Shown here in pieces: positions 1 to 12,184 of a stretch of 64,000 nucleotides of DNA (position 1 is its first letter; each line of letters starts with the position of its first letter). This DNA comes from Malurus cyaneus samueli. Taxonomy: Eukaryota; Chordata; Aves; Passeriformes; Maluridae. The stretch spans positions 30,001,247 to 30,065,246 of the forward strand of contig CM019217.1 of the NCBI GenBank assembly GCA_009741485.1, written 5' to 3'. The notes under the pieces are model-generated. The model had not been told where the DNA came from. It did not search any database and saw nothing but the letters and a program-made list of their open reading frames with translations. A program made the translations under genes and the position numbers.

Positions 1-3000
1 ATGGGCTTTTCATGGCCTGGCTTACGCATTTGGAGTGGGATTTTCAAAGCAAATGTATTTGGCTGTATTAGGATCTAGCATTCTGTGGGATTTTCCCCAG
101 AACTTATTCACAGAATGGCTGGAGATGAGGCTAATTTTTGTGTAGATTTAGAAAAAGAGGTTGATTTAGGAACAAATAAGGGGGAAAATATGTTGTTTCA
201 CTTAAAAAAGTGAAAGATAATAAAAGAAAAATATATGAACATAGAACTAAAAAACAAATTTAAGATGAGTTAGTAACTAAATGGGCTTGATGTTCTGTAT
301 TGCTAATCTTCCACATATCTTAGCTAGAAGAGGATGTTTGAGGGAGTTATCTGTGTGACATCCCGTGACTTTTTCAGTCAGAAGTTGGTCATGCCATTCA
401 GGATCATTGGATGTGGCAAGGAAAGAAAGTGACTGAGGGGAGGAGGTGGTATGGAGCGTTTATTGAATGTTTTATGTTTGCTGAAGATAGAATAAAAAGT
501 TGTACATTTATGGGGCCTTCTGTTGCCACAGCAAACTAAAATTGGAAAATTGTATTTCATCTGATCTTCATGTAGGGGGAGTAATGACAGTCCGAACAAC
601 TTTTTATTTACTGTATGACACAAATTATCCTGAAAACACATTTGCTAGCATTTATTTTAACTAGTGCATTGGTTAGTACTGCAAGCAACATTGATGTAGT
701 TTGTTCCTCTGTACCATTTGGTAGTAAATGAAGCAGCTTCAAAGTACAATAAATGCAATTTTAATTCTCAAGTGACTTTTGCAATTTTTATGGGAAGAAC
801 TGCCTCCTGGAAAACTGTGGAACTGCTAAACTGTTTGCTTTTTCAGTGCCTCCAGACAATTTATATTGAAGAAAAAGTTGCAAGTAAGGAACCGTCATGC
901 TAGCTGGCTGAGAGTACAGGCACACCCAAGTTGGGTTTTCTCTCAAATGTTTGTGCTATTCCATATGTTATTTGTTATTTACAGAATACTCACTGCTTTC
1001 TGAGCCAACACATGTGCTGTCTTAGGTGCTGCAGTTCTTTAATGTTCTGCAGAAATGATTCTCCTGTTACTGCTGAACTTGGATTTATACCAAGAGAAGA
1101 TCTGGTTTCTTCAGGCAGGCTTGCCAATGCTTCAGTCTTAATATGTTACGTCAGATCTGCTTGGATCTGAAAATCTTCATAGCTGTTATGCAATTGTCCT
1201 GCATACTTGTGATTTGATTAAAATACAGAAGAATTCTTCTTCCTTAATGGAAGTTCACAGAGGGTTTTTGATGCACGTGTAGCAGATGCTGAACAGGGCA
1301 TTGCTGTCTTCAGTGCTCTGATGGAGCACATCATGCAGCCTGTGCAATGCCGGCTCTCAGGAAAGCTGCAGCGCACAGTTAGGATCACTTCCCACTCACC
1401 TGTTGCTAACCCCTTTGGAAATCTGTGAGCAAGATCTAAGTGTTTGACTATGGAGGTCAACCCAGTTTTCGCTGTGTTTTGAAGTCTTGGTCATATTCTA
1501 CCTCTGAGGTGTTACATGCAGTCAAGCTGTTTATTGACCTGCTTAAAAAATACTGAGAAATTTGAAAGTCTGTCCAAAATATCACCCAGCTGAAGGTTAT
1601 AATGTTCTTCAAACTCTGTTCCTGAAGCATTAAATGCAGTGGTGCTATTTAAAGCCGAGAATGAAAAGGGAACTCTCTGGCATTAGTTACCTCAGTTATC
1701 AATCACGTTTGATGTTTGCATTTATATGATCTTGATATGTACAGTATATATTGAGAACGTCTGTCCAGAACGTCTGCATTTAATGTCAAAGGGTTGTGCT
1801 CTGTAACAGGTTTGTTCTAGTGACTTTGCAGTGGCTTGTTATTCTGGGGATTTCATGTTTGAAAGAAGTGGTGTTCGATCTTGCAGAGTGCAGAAAGTAC
1901 CTCAGAGGAATCTGGGGTGTTAGCAGCACTAACTTCAGACCAGAGAACGCTGTTTAAAGCTTCTGGGATTAAACATTGCAGATGCATCTTATTTATATTG
2001 TGTGAACTAATCATTCCTATTTATGTTGTTCTGTATTGTTCTGATATATAAACCTAAAATAAATCATACCAGTGCGTTCTCTCTGGTGTGTATGATGTGG
2101 TAGTGGTGCTGGGCACATCACAGTTCCATTTTCACACAGAATGGAAGCAAAATACGTATTTGATTTATTCTTACTGCCTTTGACTTCAGATAAAAGAAAT
2201 GTGGAATATAAATAATGTGCATCTAATTCTTGGATTTCTGTAAACTAAAGAAAGCAAACTTCACTTTGGAAACCTCTTATAACTGGCAGATAATTTAATC
2301 ATATTTCATTTTGGTTATTTCATTAGGAGAAAATTGTCACACCTTAATTAGATTTCATATTTTGTTGGTTTTATTTTGGGAATCCCTTTGAGATGGCATC
2401 TTCTCCATGTGCCTCAAAAAGTCTTACAGAAGCAAGTAAGTTGTGTAATAGGAATAGCTTTCCTTCCCCTGCTGCATGATATTTTTGTAAGTGAGGCTAT
2501 TTCTGGAATCACTTGTGATTTCTGTTAGTCTTTATTTAGATGTACTCATCCTTTCTTTTTTCTCCTCTCACTCTTTCTCCTTTCTTGGCCCCCACAGAAA
2601 ATAGAGGGAAAGGCGACTTTTTTATGTATATGTGTTGGGTTTTCAAGAGAAGGGAATATGTTTGTAAGAGCCTTTCGCTTGTGTCTTACACAAGCAACTC
2701 TTCCTGTAAACGTGGTAACCATGGGGTGAAAGGTGAAGCCCTGTTACTGATTAAAGAGAGTAGGTAAAAACAGCAACTCTCACATCATCATCCAGAAAGG
2801 AAAATTATCGTTAAGTAGAAATGGAGTTAATAAAAATTTTCTGGATAAATTGTGTTTTACAGGAAAAAAAATGTTCAGTAAAGATAGTAACTTGAAAGAT
2901 TTCCCTTTTTGATACAGGGGAAAGGGCCACTTTTTGCCTTTACAGTTGAAAATTTAAAAAAAAAAAAAAAAAAGAAACTCCTCACACGTAGTCAAACAAC

Positions 3001-6000
3001 AGTAAAAATCCAGGTAAACTGAGGAAAGAGATTGATTGCCTGGGGTGAGAAACAGTAAGTTGAAGGAAGTCCTGTATTATGGAAGGATTGGGAAATAGAC
3101 TTTCAGTTGGTTAATTCAGGTCATGAAAAATGTGATTACTAGAACAGGGTGACCTTTAAAAATAATAAATGAAGCACATTCAAAACAACTAAAAAACTAC
3201 TATCTCTGTACATAATAACATAACATTTAATAATAAATAACCCAGAGCCTCAGTATTTGATTTTAAAAGGGTGATTTTTTTTTTCTTTTTTGACATTTAA
3301 GTACTACTTTTAAATGTCAGTTGCATTTACAGGGGCTGGGATAATTTCCATAAAATGTCCCTAATTACCTACTTAAGTGGTGGCCATTAGGAGAAAATTC
3401 ACATGGTAAGTAGCATGTTATCCCACATTTGGCTCAGATATGGACTTTTGTCAGAAATTGAATTCTTTTTTCTTATAGTTTGCCTCAGTTCACTATGTTG
3501 TGAGTTCCAGCAGTCTTATGGAAAAGCAGAATAAGGTGTCATGCAGTAGCTTACAACTCAAAACATCCATAATGCTTTAATGATTTGTTTTCTGGTTGAT
3601 CTTTCTCCTTGCTCTTATTGAAAGACTGTTTGTGACTTCCTGCCTTTGATGGAGAAGTGTACTCACGCTTCATTTGGCTGGTGGCGCCTTCCTCCTGCTC
3701 CTTCCCAAGCTGCATCTGACACTTCTTTCCCAGGTGTCCAGGGAGATGCAAAACAGAACCATTTCAGTTTTGGCAAGACATAGCCAAATTTATTCTCTCA
3801 ATTTGTTTTCAATTTGCAGATTAAGTCTTTGTCTTAACTTTCTTGGTTCTTCTTTGTATATACTACAAGCTTTTCTATCTGAATTTCCTATCTATATTTA
3901 TCCTGTATTCAAGGCCAAAAAAAAGTATGTGTGGGTTTTTTTTTAGATAGTATGGCTTTAAATAGTTACTTTCCTTCTCGAAAACTCTGATTAAGCACCA
4001 CAAACATTTCCTTTAGACCCCTGGGAATATTTGGAATTCAGCAAGTGGCAGTAGCTGTTAGAGACATGCTTAATATTAGGCTAAATTACTCATTCCTGGC
4101 TCAAAATAGCTAATAGGAATTTGTGCCAATGTAGCCCTTTTTCTTGCTACATACAAAATGATGCTGGATTGCAAATTTATTCTTCCTGCCTGGATTAGTG
4201 TAGTAGTATGCGTGGTTTTTTTATAGGTTGTATTAAATTTCTTTTACAGAAGTTCAGGATTTGAGGTATTTTCCTAAGTACAAACTGAAACAAGAATTAT
4301 TAAGAAAAGTCAAGAGAATGGGTAAATCATAATTTTATTTTAATCTTTACAACATACTGTACGAGTTAGTTTTAGTAATCTGCTTAAACCATGGGAAATA
4401 ATTCTAAAATAAATATATTTTAATTTTAATAAATAGGAAGTCCTTTAAAAGGTGTTGTATTGTAATTTATTCTTTTCAGAAATGATCCTGTCATAACATT
4501 ATAGAGACGGCCTATGCTACTTATGAAGCTACATAAAAATTCTTTCTCTCTTGAATATTTACGATCATCTTATGTTCATTAGCACATAGATTGCACTGGA
4601 TTTTTTATCTCAGAACCACAAGTCAGAACCACTAAAATGTAAATACTTTATCTAGAAAAGATTCTTGCTGGCACTTGATGAATCCTCATCTGAATACTAG
4701 CACATCTTCTCCTAGCCCATCAGAGCTGCACAAAGTGTACAAAACATGTTGTGTTCCTTTCTCATTGTGCATGACAGAAGTCATGTTTGTTCCAGCTGGC
4801 TGCAGAGTGAAGGGATTACCATGGTTCACTAAGGCCTGGGCCCGCGGGCACTTTTGTTCATGTTTAACCTTGTTGAGTTATGTGTGGTTATATGGCCAAG
4901 CACATGGACACTCATGTGCACAGTTAACACCTCTGGTTATGTAAAACACCGTCAAATGTTGGCCTGCAGCCATGAGGCTGTGTCTGTGAGACAAATCAGA
5001 GTCAACAACGGAACAGCTTTTAATCAGTTTGTCACTTGGACAGTTGTAGAACTTTCAGTCCGTACAAGAGTATCCAAATTAATGGTTTGGGGTCTTTATT
5101 GTAAAATTAAAATCTCCTGAGCAGGATCTTCTGCATAACTTTATAAAAAATATGTTCATACTCCTTTGATACTCTTAGGGAAAGTCTTAAAAGGAGCCTT
5201 CCATAGGAAAAGAAAATAAACAAAATAATTTTGTCCTTCAGTTCATTCCCACTAATTGTCAGCCGCTTTCTAACAAGAAGAGAATTCGTGATCAACTTTT
5301 TAATGGAAAGAATGTGCTACAAAAGTCCTTGGGGTGTGTAAACCAGAGAACTGTTGGATGAAGCACTTTAGATGGATTTAATCCAAGTGATAGAGTTGCT
5401 TGGGAGCAGAAAAGTACCTAAAGTAAGAACCTAATGTTGCTGGTCCAAACACAGTCGGATTTGTAACCGGAAGCAAACTGAGAGCCACCAGGTGGATTTA
5501 CCACTGCTCTTTCCTGGAGAGAGCAAGAATTTCCTCTGAGGGAGGAGCTGAGTATGCTATTGCAGGTAGCTGCCATCAGACAGCACTCTGTCTGCTCAGT
5601 CTCCTCCAGAGAGCACCAGGTCTGGCCTCCTTCACTGATCTCAGGACTGAGTTTCAGAAAGTCAGATGAACTGTAGCAGCCCAGCTCTGTCCTTGTAATG
5701 ATCCATAAGTTTACTCGTGTTGCCAGGGATGAATTGTTATCACAGACAGGAGATAAGCAACAAGATGACAAGAGGCAATGGGCAGAAAATGATGCACAGG
5801 AAGTTGCAGCTAAATACGAGGAGGAACTTCTTTACTGTGCAGAGGACGGAGCACAAACACAGATTGCTCAGAGATGTGATGGAGTCTTCTTCACTGAAGA
5901 TATTCAAGAACCGTCTGAGTAATTCTTGAGTCATGCATGAACTTAGTTTGGGAAAAATATGTCTAGCTACAGTCACGGGTCAGAGTGATGCCCCTTAAAA

Positions 6001-7283
6001 GTAGTTTAAGAAACCTAACCTGTAGCATAACTTCTTGTTTTTATCTTCTGACTGTGTATTAACTGTGAAAGATATAAAGTTCATATTTAACGAGGATGAG
6101 GTCAAGACGAGGAGAAGAATTAGCGCTGTCATCATCAGAGCTCAGCAAACAAGACCTTTTCTCTTGACAGGTTTTTGCCTGCAAGAAAACAGTTGTCTTG
6201 GGTAATGTAAGTTGGAGGCCTAGTCTTGAAACATAGCCCATCCCTGTGGAACACGCTTTCTTGGAGCACAATTTCTCCTTGGATCTGGGAGAGCTGAGGA
6301 AAGGTTGTATTCTTCCCTTCTGTGTGGCTGCAGGAAGCAGGATTGTTCATAGAGGAGGGAGGAGGAACCTCTACTTCTGGAGCACTGGCAGGCTTTACAT
6401 TAATGGAAAACTAAAAGCTGAGAGAAAGTTGCAGGGGGTTGCCATACAATGTATGTTTTTCTACATATTTTCCTACGAAAGACTTTTTAATGAGGGAGAA
6501 GCATAGGGCTTTTCTTTGCAAGGCTTATCTTACATTAACTGAGCAAAACTAAAGTGATTGAAATAGAACTGTTTAGAAGGAAACAATATGCTGTGAATAA
6601 TATTGACTGGATATACTACTAGATGTCTGGAATGGGCTTGTCTGCCATTGGAAGTAATAAAAATATAGCTGTAAATCATATAGTGGGGTTTAGTTTATTC
6701 TGGAAGCTAATTTTTAAGAAAGTGAGGTTTATTTATTGGTTGTGTCACAGGAATATTTGGCTTGCTCTAATTCCAGTCTTCAGCATTTGTGCATTTCAAG
6801 CCATATAAAGGAGAATATCATTTATGGTACATCTACCCCAGTTCAGCAGAATGGGCTCTAGCCAGGCTCTGTGAATGTACTGTCTTATGTGTTGCTTCTG
6901 GCCACAGCAGTACTTTTAAAATTATTCATATTTTTCTAAAATTTGCTCAACAAAACCAGTTGTCATGGTCTCATTCAGGTCTCAAAACATTGCAAAGTAT
7001 CCTTCAAAATGCTTCAAATCAAGTTTTTTTTTTTTTTTTCGCAAGGGCAATGGAAAGATTTTGCTTAGTATCACAGTGGGATACCAAGATTGACATCTGC
7101 ATTTCCTTCAGGATGTGCAAAAAGTTTCCCTGACATAGGTGTGTTTACACGCAGGAAACGCGTCTCCAGTTGGGTTTGGTGTCATGAGGACAGTGCCTAT
7201 GATTTATCCGAACACAGGAAGGCAGACTTTCCCTCCCTCCCTGCCTGCTTGGCTGGGCAAATAGGTGGCCAGCTCACAGCCCT

Positions 7284-7357
7284 CCAATCACCTGGGCTGT
7301 CAAGCCTCCACCCCTTAACACTGAGGGCTCCCACACCACCTGCAGCTGGCTTTTAAA
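7284..7357 (+). promoter_or_regulatory. Possible CCAAT/TATA-type promoter motifs
   Basis: A CCAAT box (7284-7288) and a TATA-like TTTTAAA (7351-7357) lie 60-70 bases apart in a locally GC-richer patch just before the candidate exon at 7410-7471. SLC7A2 is known in mammals to use several alternative promoters. The motifs are short and common, so this is only a weak suggestion. If this were a real promoter, transcription would start inside or just before the candidate exon rather than splice into it. Confidence 0.15.
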
Positions 7358-7409
7358 GCAAGTATTTTAGTAAAATCACTTTCACTCTCTACTCTTCCAT
7401 TTATCACAG

Positions 7410-7471
7410 CTGGAGTTCGGGACTGTGTAATAGGAGCAGAAATTTGCACTGCAGAAGCTGCACTAAATCAG
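7410..7471 (+). other. Candidate upstream exon of SLC7A2 (in-frame extension)
   Basis: A 62-nt segment follows a strong pyrimidine-rich acceptor (tract 7381-7405, then ATCACAG) and ends in a CAG|GTTAGT donor. One frame is open and protein-like (GVRDCVIGAE at its start, EAALNQ at its end). That frame ends on a whole codon. If joined to the acceptor at 11793/11794 it reads through the 15 nt before the SLC7A2 ATG without a stop, giving an N-terminal extension. Human SLC7A2 has a known isoform with an extra N-terminal segment, but I cannot align the two convincingly. No upstream start exon was found. It could be a chance splice-site pair or an exon of another transcript. Confidence 0.3.
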
Positions 7472-7933
7472 GTTAGTAATGAAGTTTAGTGCTGAAAGAA
7501 TTAACCTGAAAACAACCAAGGTTATCACAGGAAACCTTGCCTTTAACATATGTGCTGTTTGAGTAGCAAGAGCTGTGGTATGCAGTTTGTTTTCATTACA
7601 GTATTATTCTGTCTTTGTAAAGTAAAAATTACAATGTTAATCTATAGATGATGCAGTTATATTTTCCTTCCCAGTCTAACTAGAAGGTGATTCTGCTTCT
7701 GAACAATAAAGGTTTGCTCTTCACCTTTATGCATCTTTGACTTCTGTTACAGGTGCTGCTTTCCTATTTTATAGTTTGAAGTATTGCTGGAATACACTTC
7801 TTTAAATATTTCAAGGCATTAGGAGTTTTGTGTTGTGAAAGTCTTGAGCACCACATGAAGTTTTAGGACATTTACAGTAAAATAATGTATTGACTGTGCG
7901 AGTGCGTGCACACATGCAAATCACAGACTGTAG

Positions 7934-8075
7934 CTAGTTTTGCCTTATTTCTGAATTCTTTTACTTTCATATATTATTGTACAAGATCAAGCCTGGTTTT
8001 GCTTCATCTCTGAATTCTTTTACTTTCGTATATTATTTCACAAGATCTTACTTTCATGTAGTATTTCCCAAGATC
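7934..8075. repeat. Imperfect tandem repeat, about 59-bp unit, 2.5 copies
   Basis: Two copies of a unit containing CTGAATTCTTTTACTTTC, a TATTATT stretch and ACAAGATC occur at about 7934-7988 and 7992-8047, with a partial third copy at about 8048-8075 ending in CCAAGATC. Copies differ by several substitutions. No known repeat family was recognised. Confidence 0.6.
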
Positions 8076-11000
8076 TAATAAATGTAGTACTGCAATTTTT
8101 ATTAAGGCTAGATGTACTTAATAGGAGACAAAAAATAATGAACGTTTACAGATTTTTTAAGGAAAATTAGGCTGAAGAAATATGATAAATTAATCTATAT
8201 TAATCAGTGTACATTTATATTTTCCCACTTTCAAGATGTTACAAACTTATTGGAGTATTCTATCCTTCATTGGTATGCTGTTTAAAATGTCAAACTACTG
8301 CATCTAAAATGAATAGTATATTGTACAATATTAGCTCAACAGAATAGTTTTAAGTAAAATATCTTTATTTTACTTTGGCTTCAAGAATCATTAGACATTA
8401 ATCTGAATAGCAGCATTAAAACTTTCAGAGGATTCATATTACTTTATTACATTTGCTTTCAATATGAGATTTTAATGATTTTTTTATTAGAGCTTTTAAT
8501 GGAAAATTTTGCAGGAGAAGTTGAATGGCAAGTGCAGCAAAACTTTGGATTTTCTAATGTGTAGCTTGGGTTTAATGTGCACTCACTTAAACCACATGAG
8601 AAATAATTAAATTAAAATTTAATTTTAATGGAAATAAAATTAGTGACACATGATGTAATTTACTTTTTTGCTCCAATATCCACTTACTTTTTAAATTTTG
8701 TGTAGGGTAGGAGGCTAGGTTACGTTATTTTTACCTGAAAAATACTTTGCAGAAATGGCAGATTTTACATGACTATGGGTGAACCAGTCAAAGCAGTTTT
8801 AAATATGAATATCATCTTTGCAGATAGAGGCTTTGTCCCTTGTGTTGTGTTTTTAGTTAGAAATTTTTTGACAGCAAACATTTCCTGCCAGAATAGGGCT
8901 AACAACAGATGACTATTAAAAGTTGCTGATCATCCAGGTGAACAAAGAGCTGGTATGAACTATAAGGCTGAGCTCATCTTCTTGGATTGACAATCAAATA
9001 TGCAGTGGACAAGCAGTAAATAATCTGGTTTACAATTGGCTGGGAAAGGCTGAAATTAAGATGATTTTGTCAACAGATACTCTAGAGGAAAAAAAAAAAA
9101 ATAACCAAGATGATAAAGAACAATAGGGATTGGAGAAATGCCTGCTTATTCAGATTATCTGACAAATACTATGAAAGTCTGTCAGACATGAGGAAGCTTT
9201 GTTTCGGTTATTTTCCCTGCCTTCCTGCGTTAGATCTGTCAAGTTCCTTTCCTGTCTAAATTATGTTCTACTCTCCTGCCTGTCTCTTGGTGGAATGCAG
9301 TTGAAGGGGTAAAACTGAACTGTAATGTGGATGGCTTAGCAGGTTCTCTAGGAATGTGTTCAAGGAAGGAGGAGGTCTCAGTAAGGGCTGACCATTGGTT
9401 CTTAAGTCTAAGGCAGTTGAACTGAGACCTCCCTTTTTTGGAGGACTGTTGGAGGCGTATTCTGTGTTTATAGCGTGATCTGTATCTAAATTAATACTTA
9501 GTCCAGAAGAGACTTTCCAAGTGCAGTGACCCAGCGCATGTGGAGTCAAAGAGCTGCCACCTCACTTTCATGCAGCAACAGGAATGTGCCAGTGTGGGTA
9601 ACAAATGGACTTCACAGGTGTTTGCTTGTGACAAAGTGAAACTTGCTCTGCATGTGACGAAGTGCTCTCAGTAAAGCAGATTTCAAAGTGGAGCCTTGCA
9701 CAGGTTTGAATGCATGAGAAGTCATCAGGTTGTGTCTGCTCTGCATCTTAATTAGAAATAACTGTACTCTTCTTCGTGAGTTCAAGGGCATTTTCCTTTT
9801 TGGTTTCTTGTCACTCATTCCCTATGTTTAAACTCTATGTAAGCTCAGGATTCAATCTTTTCTCTGTTTAAACCGCATGAGCAATTCAGCCCACCCTGAC
9901 TGGTCATTCTTGCCGGCTACATGCCTAACACTGCTGTTCAAGGCAGGCAGGTGTCCAAGTCTGCTCCAAGAAATGTAGGATGAGTGCATCAGAGATGCCT
10001 CAAAAGCACTAACTTCCTTCTTGAGTGATTATGCAAAGCAATTATCAAAATCCCCCTTTCCCAAGCTGTCAAATGTGCCTTCCCAGGAAGAATCAGAGCA
10101 GAGCCACTGTTCCCCAACTGGGCAGGACATTCAGCAGGGGCCCAGGCCAACGCTGGCAGAGCTCATGGCAGTAGAGGCCAAGATGAAGCAGATGCCACAG
10201 TGGTGTGCTAGGATGAGGCAGGGTTAGGCTGCAGTGGGGAAAAGAGGAAGAAAAAAGGAGCATCTGGGAAAATACTGAAACCTGCTAGTCGAAAAGCAGA
10301 AGAGATCATTTTTAATGTGTTCACTAACCCTACTTCACGTTCCTCTCTGTCATAAAGATCAACAGAAAAGAAAGCCAGTATTTGTCCAAACAGAGGAACA
10401 AGACCTATGAGTCTGCAGAAATAAGACCCTTTATAAGAGTGTGTGGTGGCGGTCAGTGTAAGCTTGTCTAGGACAATGCTGCCACCAAAAGGCAGCTGTT
10501 ATCTTCTTTGCTTCTGTAGGTTTGTATTTTAGCCTGAGATGTGCTCAGCCTCAGCATTCTCACAGGCTGCTTGTGAGCCAGCACATCTCAGCAGTGCGTC
10601 ATTGCCCAGGCTGATCTCTTGCAGGGGGTAATGAATTAAAGGGTCTGCTTTATGAGGGACACCTCAGGAAAACATTACACGTGTCAGTTATTTCTGAAGA
10701 CACTTGTCACCTCATGCCTATGTCATTTGGTCCTGTGTGAAGCCAAATAGCTTCGTAAGCTCATCAGTTCTTCCTGATGCACTCACTTATCAAGTATGAA
10801 GGCTTGGAATGTCTCAGCCAAAGCTGAAAGGGGACCGTGTCTTGGCACACAGCAACAGAAGCTGTGAAGCAGGGTTCAGGCATTGTTTGCTGTGCATTTA
10901 TGCATGGTAAGTATACGAAATTCTGCAAGACAGGCTGAATGTGGTTTTTTCAAGACCATGCTAGGATGGATATACTTACAAAGAGAAATTTCCCATGAAC

Positions 11001-11808
11001 TTTAGGTTTTTTTCCTCCACAGACACAAAGTTTGTGTATTGAACTTTGTCTTTGGTTGTGCTCTAGCTTCCAAAGGCTAAAGAAGAAAGGCTGGGTCCAG
11101 GCAGAAGAAATGTCTTGTCTTACTGGCTTGTGGCTAGCAAGAACTAGCCTTCTGTCCTCTCCACAAGAAGCAGAAATCAGAAGCAGAAAAACTCCTATTT
11201 TCCCACGAGGATTCCTTCTCAGCAGAAAAGACAATAATATCAGTTACTGGCCACTGCAGTATATGACTGTACAATTTTCAAGATGCCTTGTCCCAAATGG
11301 CAAAGAATCAAAACAATCTGAGATGCCATTTGAATAACAAGAGTCTTGGCAATTGCTTAGGTATCTGAGAGCAAGATCTGCCAGAGCATGTTTTCCTGTT
11401 AAGAAAATACCAAATGAAGTATCATCTGGGGGTTGGGAGAAATAATTCCTTAAAAAATGCTATGTTTCTGCAACATTGAAATTGCTAAGGTAAGGGGCAT
11501 GGAGTCATAAGAGCATTTCTGCCTGTCACATGGGCTGCATACTAATAAGCATATTAATATAACATCCTAAGTGATTGCTGCAGCTTTAGCAGCGTCATTA
11601 TGGGAAGGAAGAGGCCTCAGGAATACTTGTCTAAGTATTTAGTGGCGAAAAAGCACATGCCAGCTTATTTAATGTCACGGAGCAGTGTGAACATATTAGT
11701 TAGCAGATGTGATTAAAGTTCTTCACGCAAATACTTTTTTTCCATTGTTTTTCACCAGTCAATGTTATGCTATAATAATTTCCTTTCTTTCAGAGCTCGA
11801 CATCCACC

Positions 11809-12184
11809 ATGTTGCCCTGTGGACCAGCTCTGTCCTTTATTCGGTGTCTGGTGCGGAAGAAGAGCATCAATGGTGAAAGCCTCGAGGACACCAAGCTGTG
11901 CCGGTGCTTATCGACAGTGGATCTTATAGCCCTGGGAGTGGGAAGTACCCTCGGTGCTGGTGTTTATGTCCTTGCTGGAGAAGTGGCCAAATCTGATTCC
12001 GGACCTAGCATTGTTATTTCTTTCCTCATCGCTGCGCTTGCGTCTGTGATGGCAGGTCTCTGCTACGCCGAGTTTGGTGCTCGTGTTCCCAAGACCGGTT
12101 CAGCGTATTTGTACACCTACGTTACAGTTGGTGAACTGTGGGCTTTCATCACTGGCTGGAACCTTGTTTTATCCTATATTATAG
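11809..12184 (+). CDS. SLC7A2: SLC7A2 first recognised coding exon
   Basis: The acceptor TTTCTTTCAG ends at 11793, leaving 15 nt of 5' UTR before the ATG in context CACCATG. The exon codes for residues 1-125 plus one base. It includes the motifs [27 protein letters not shown] and [12 protein letters not shown]. The donor is ATAG|GTAAGC. Confidence 0.97.

Larger units (their letters stand above)
1..11793. other. Noncoding 5' region or first intron of SLC7A2
   Basis: I see no conserved coding exon here except the candidate at 7410-7471. The sequence is AT-rich with short chance ORFs on both strands. The first recognisable SLC7A2 coding exon begins with a splice acceptor at 11793, so at least one 5' UTR exon lies upstream, here or beyond the window. 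Simple features are an A-tract near 2956-2973, a T-tract near 7024-7039 and the imperfect tandem repeat at 7934-8075. There is no CpG-rich promoter, which fits an interpretation as mostly intron. Confidence 0.6.

Noticed and set aside
5418..5922. Opposed ORFs of 117 (-) and 74 (+) codons
   Set aside because: Both strands are open over the same bases. Neither matches a known family, and no splice pattern supports them.
10021..10227. 68-codon ORF with a hydrophilic, somewhat protein-like sequence
   Set aside because: No flanking exon signals or family match, and too short to judge. An old retroelement piece is possible but cannot be shown.
11032..11337. 101-codon plus-strand ORF just before SLC7A2
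   Set aside because: Overlaps a 94-codon minus-strand ORF and resembles no CAT-2 isoform. No donor joins it to the exon at 11794.
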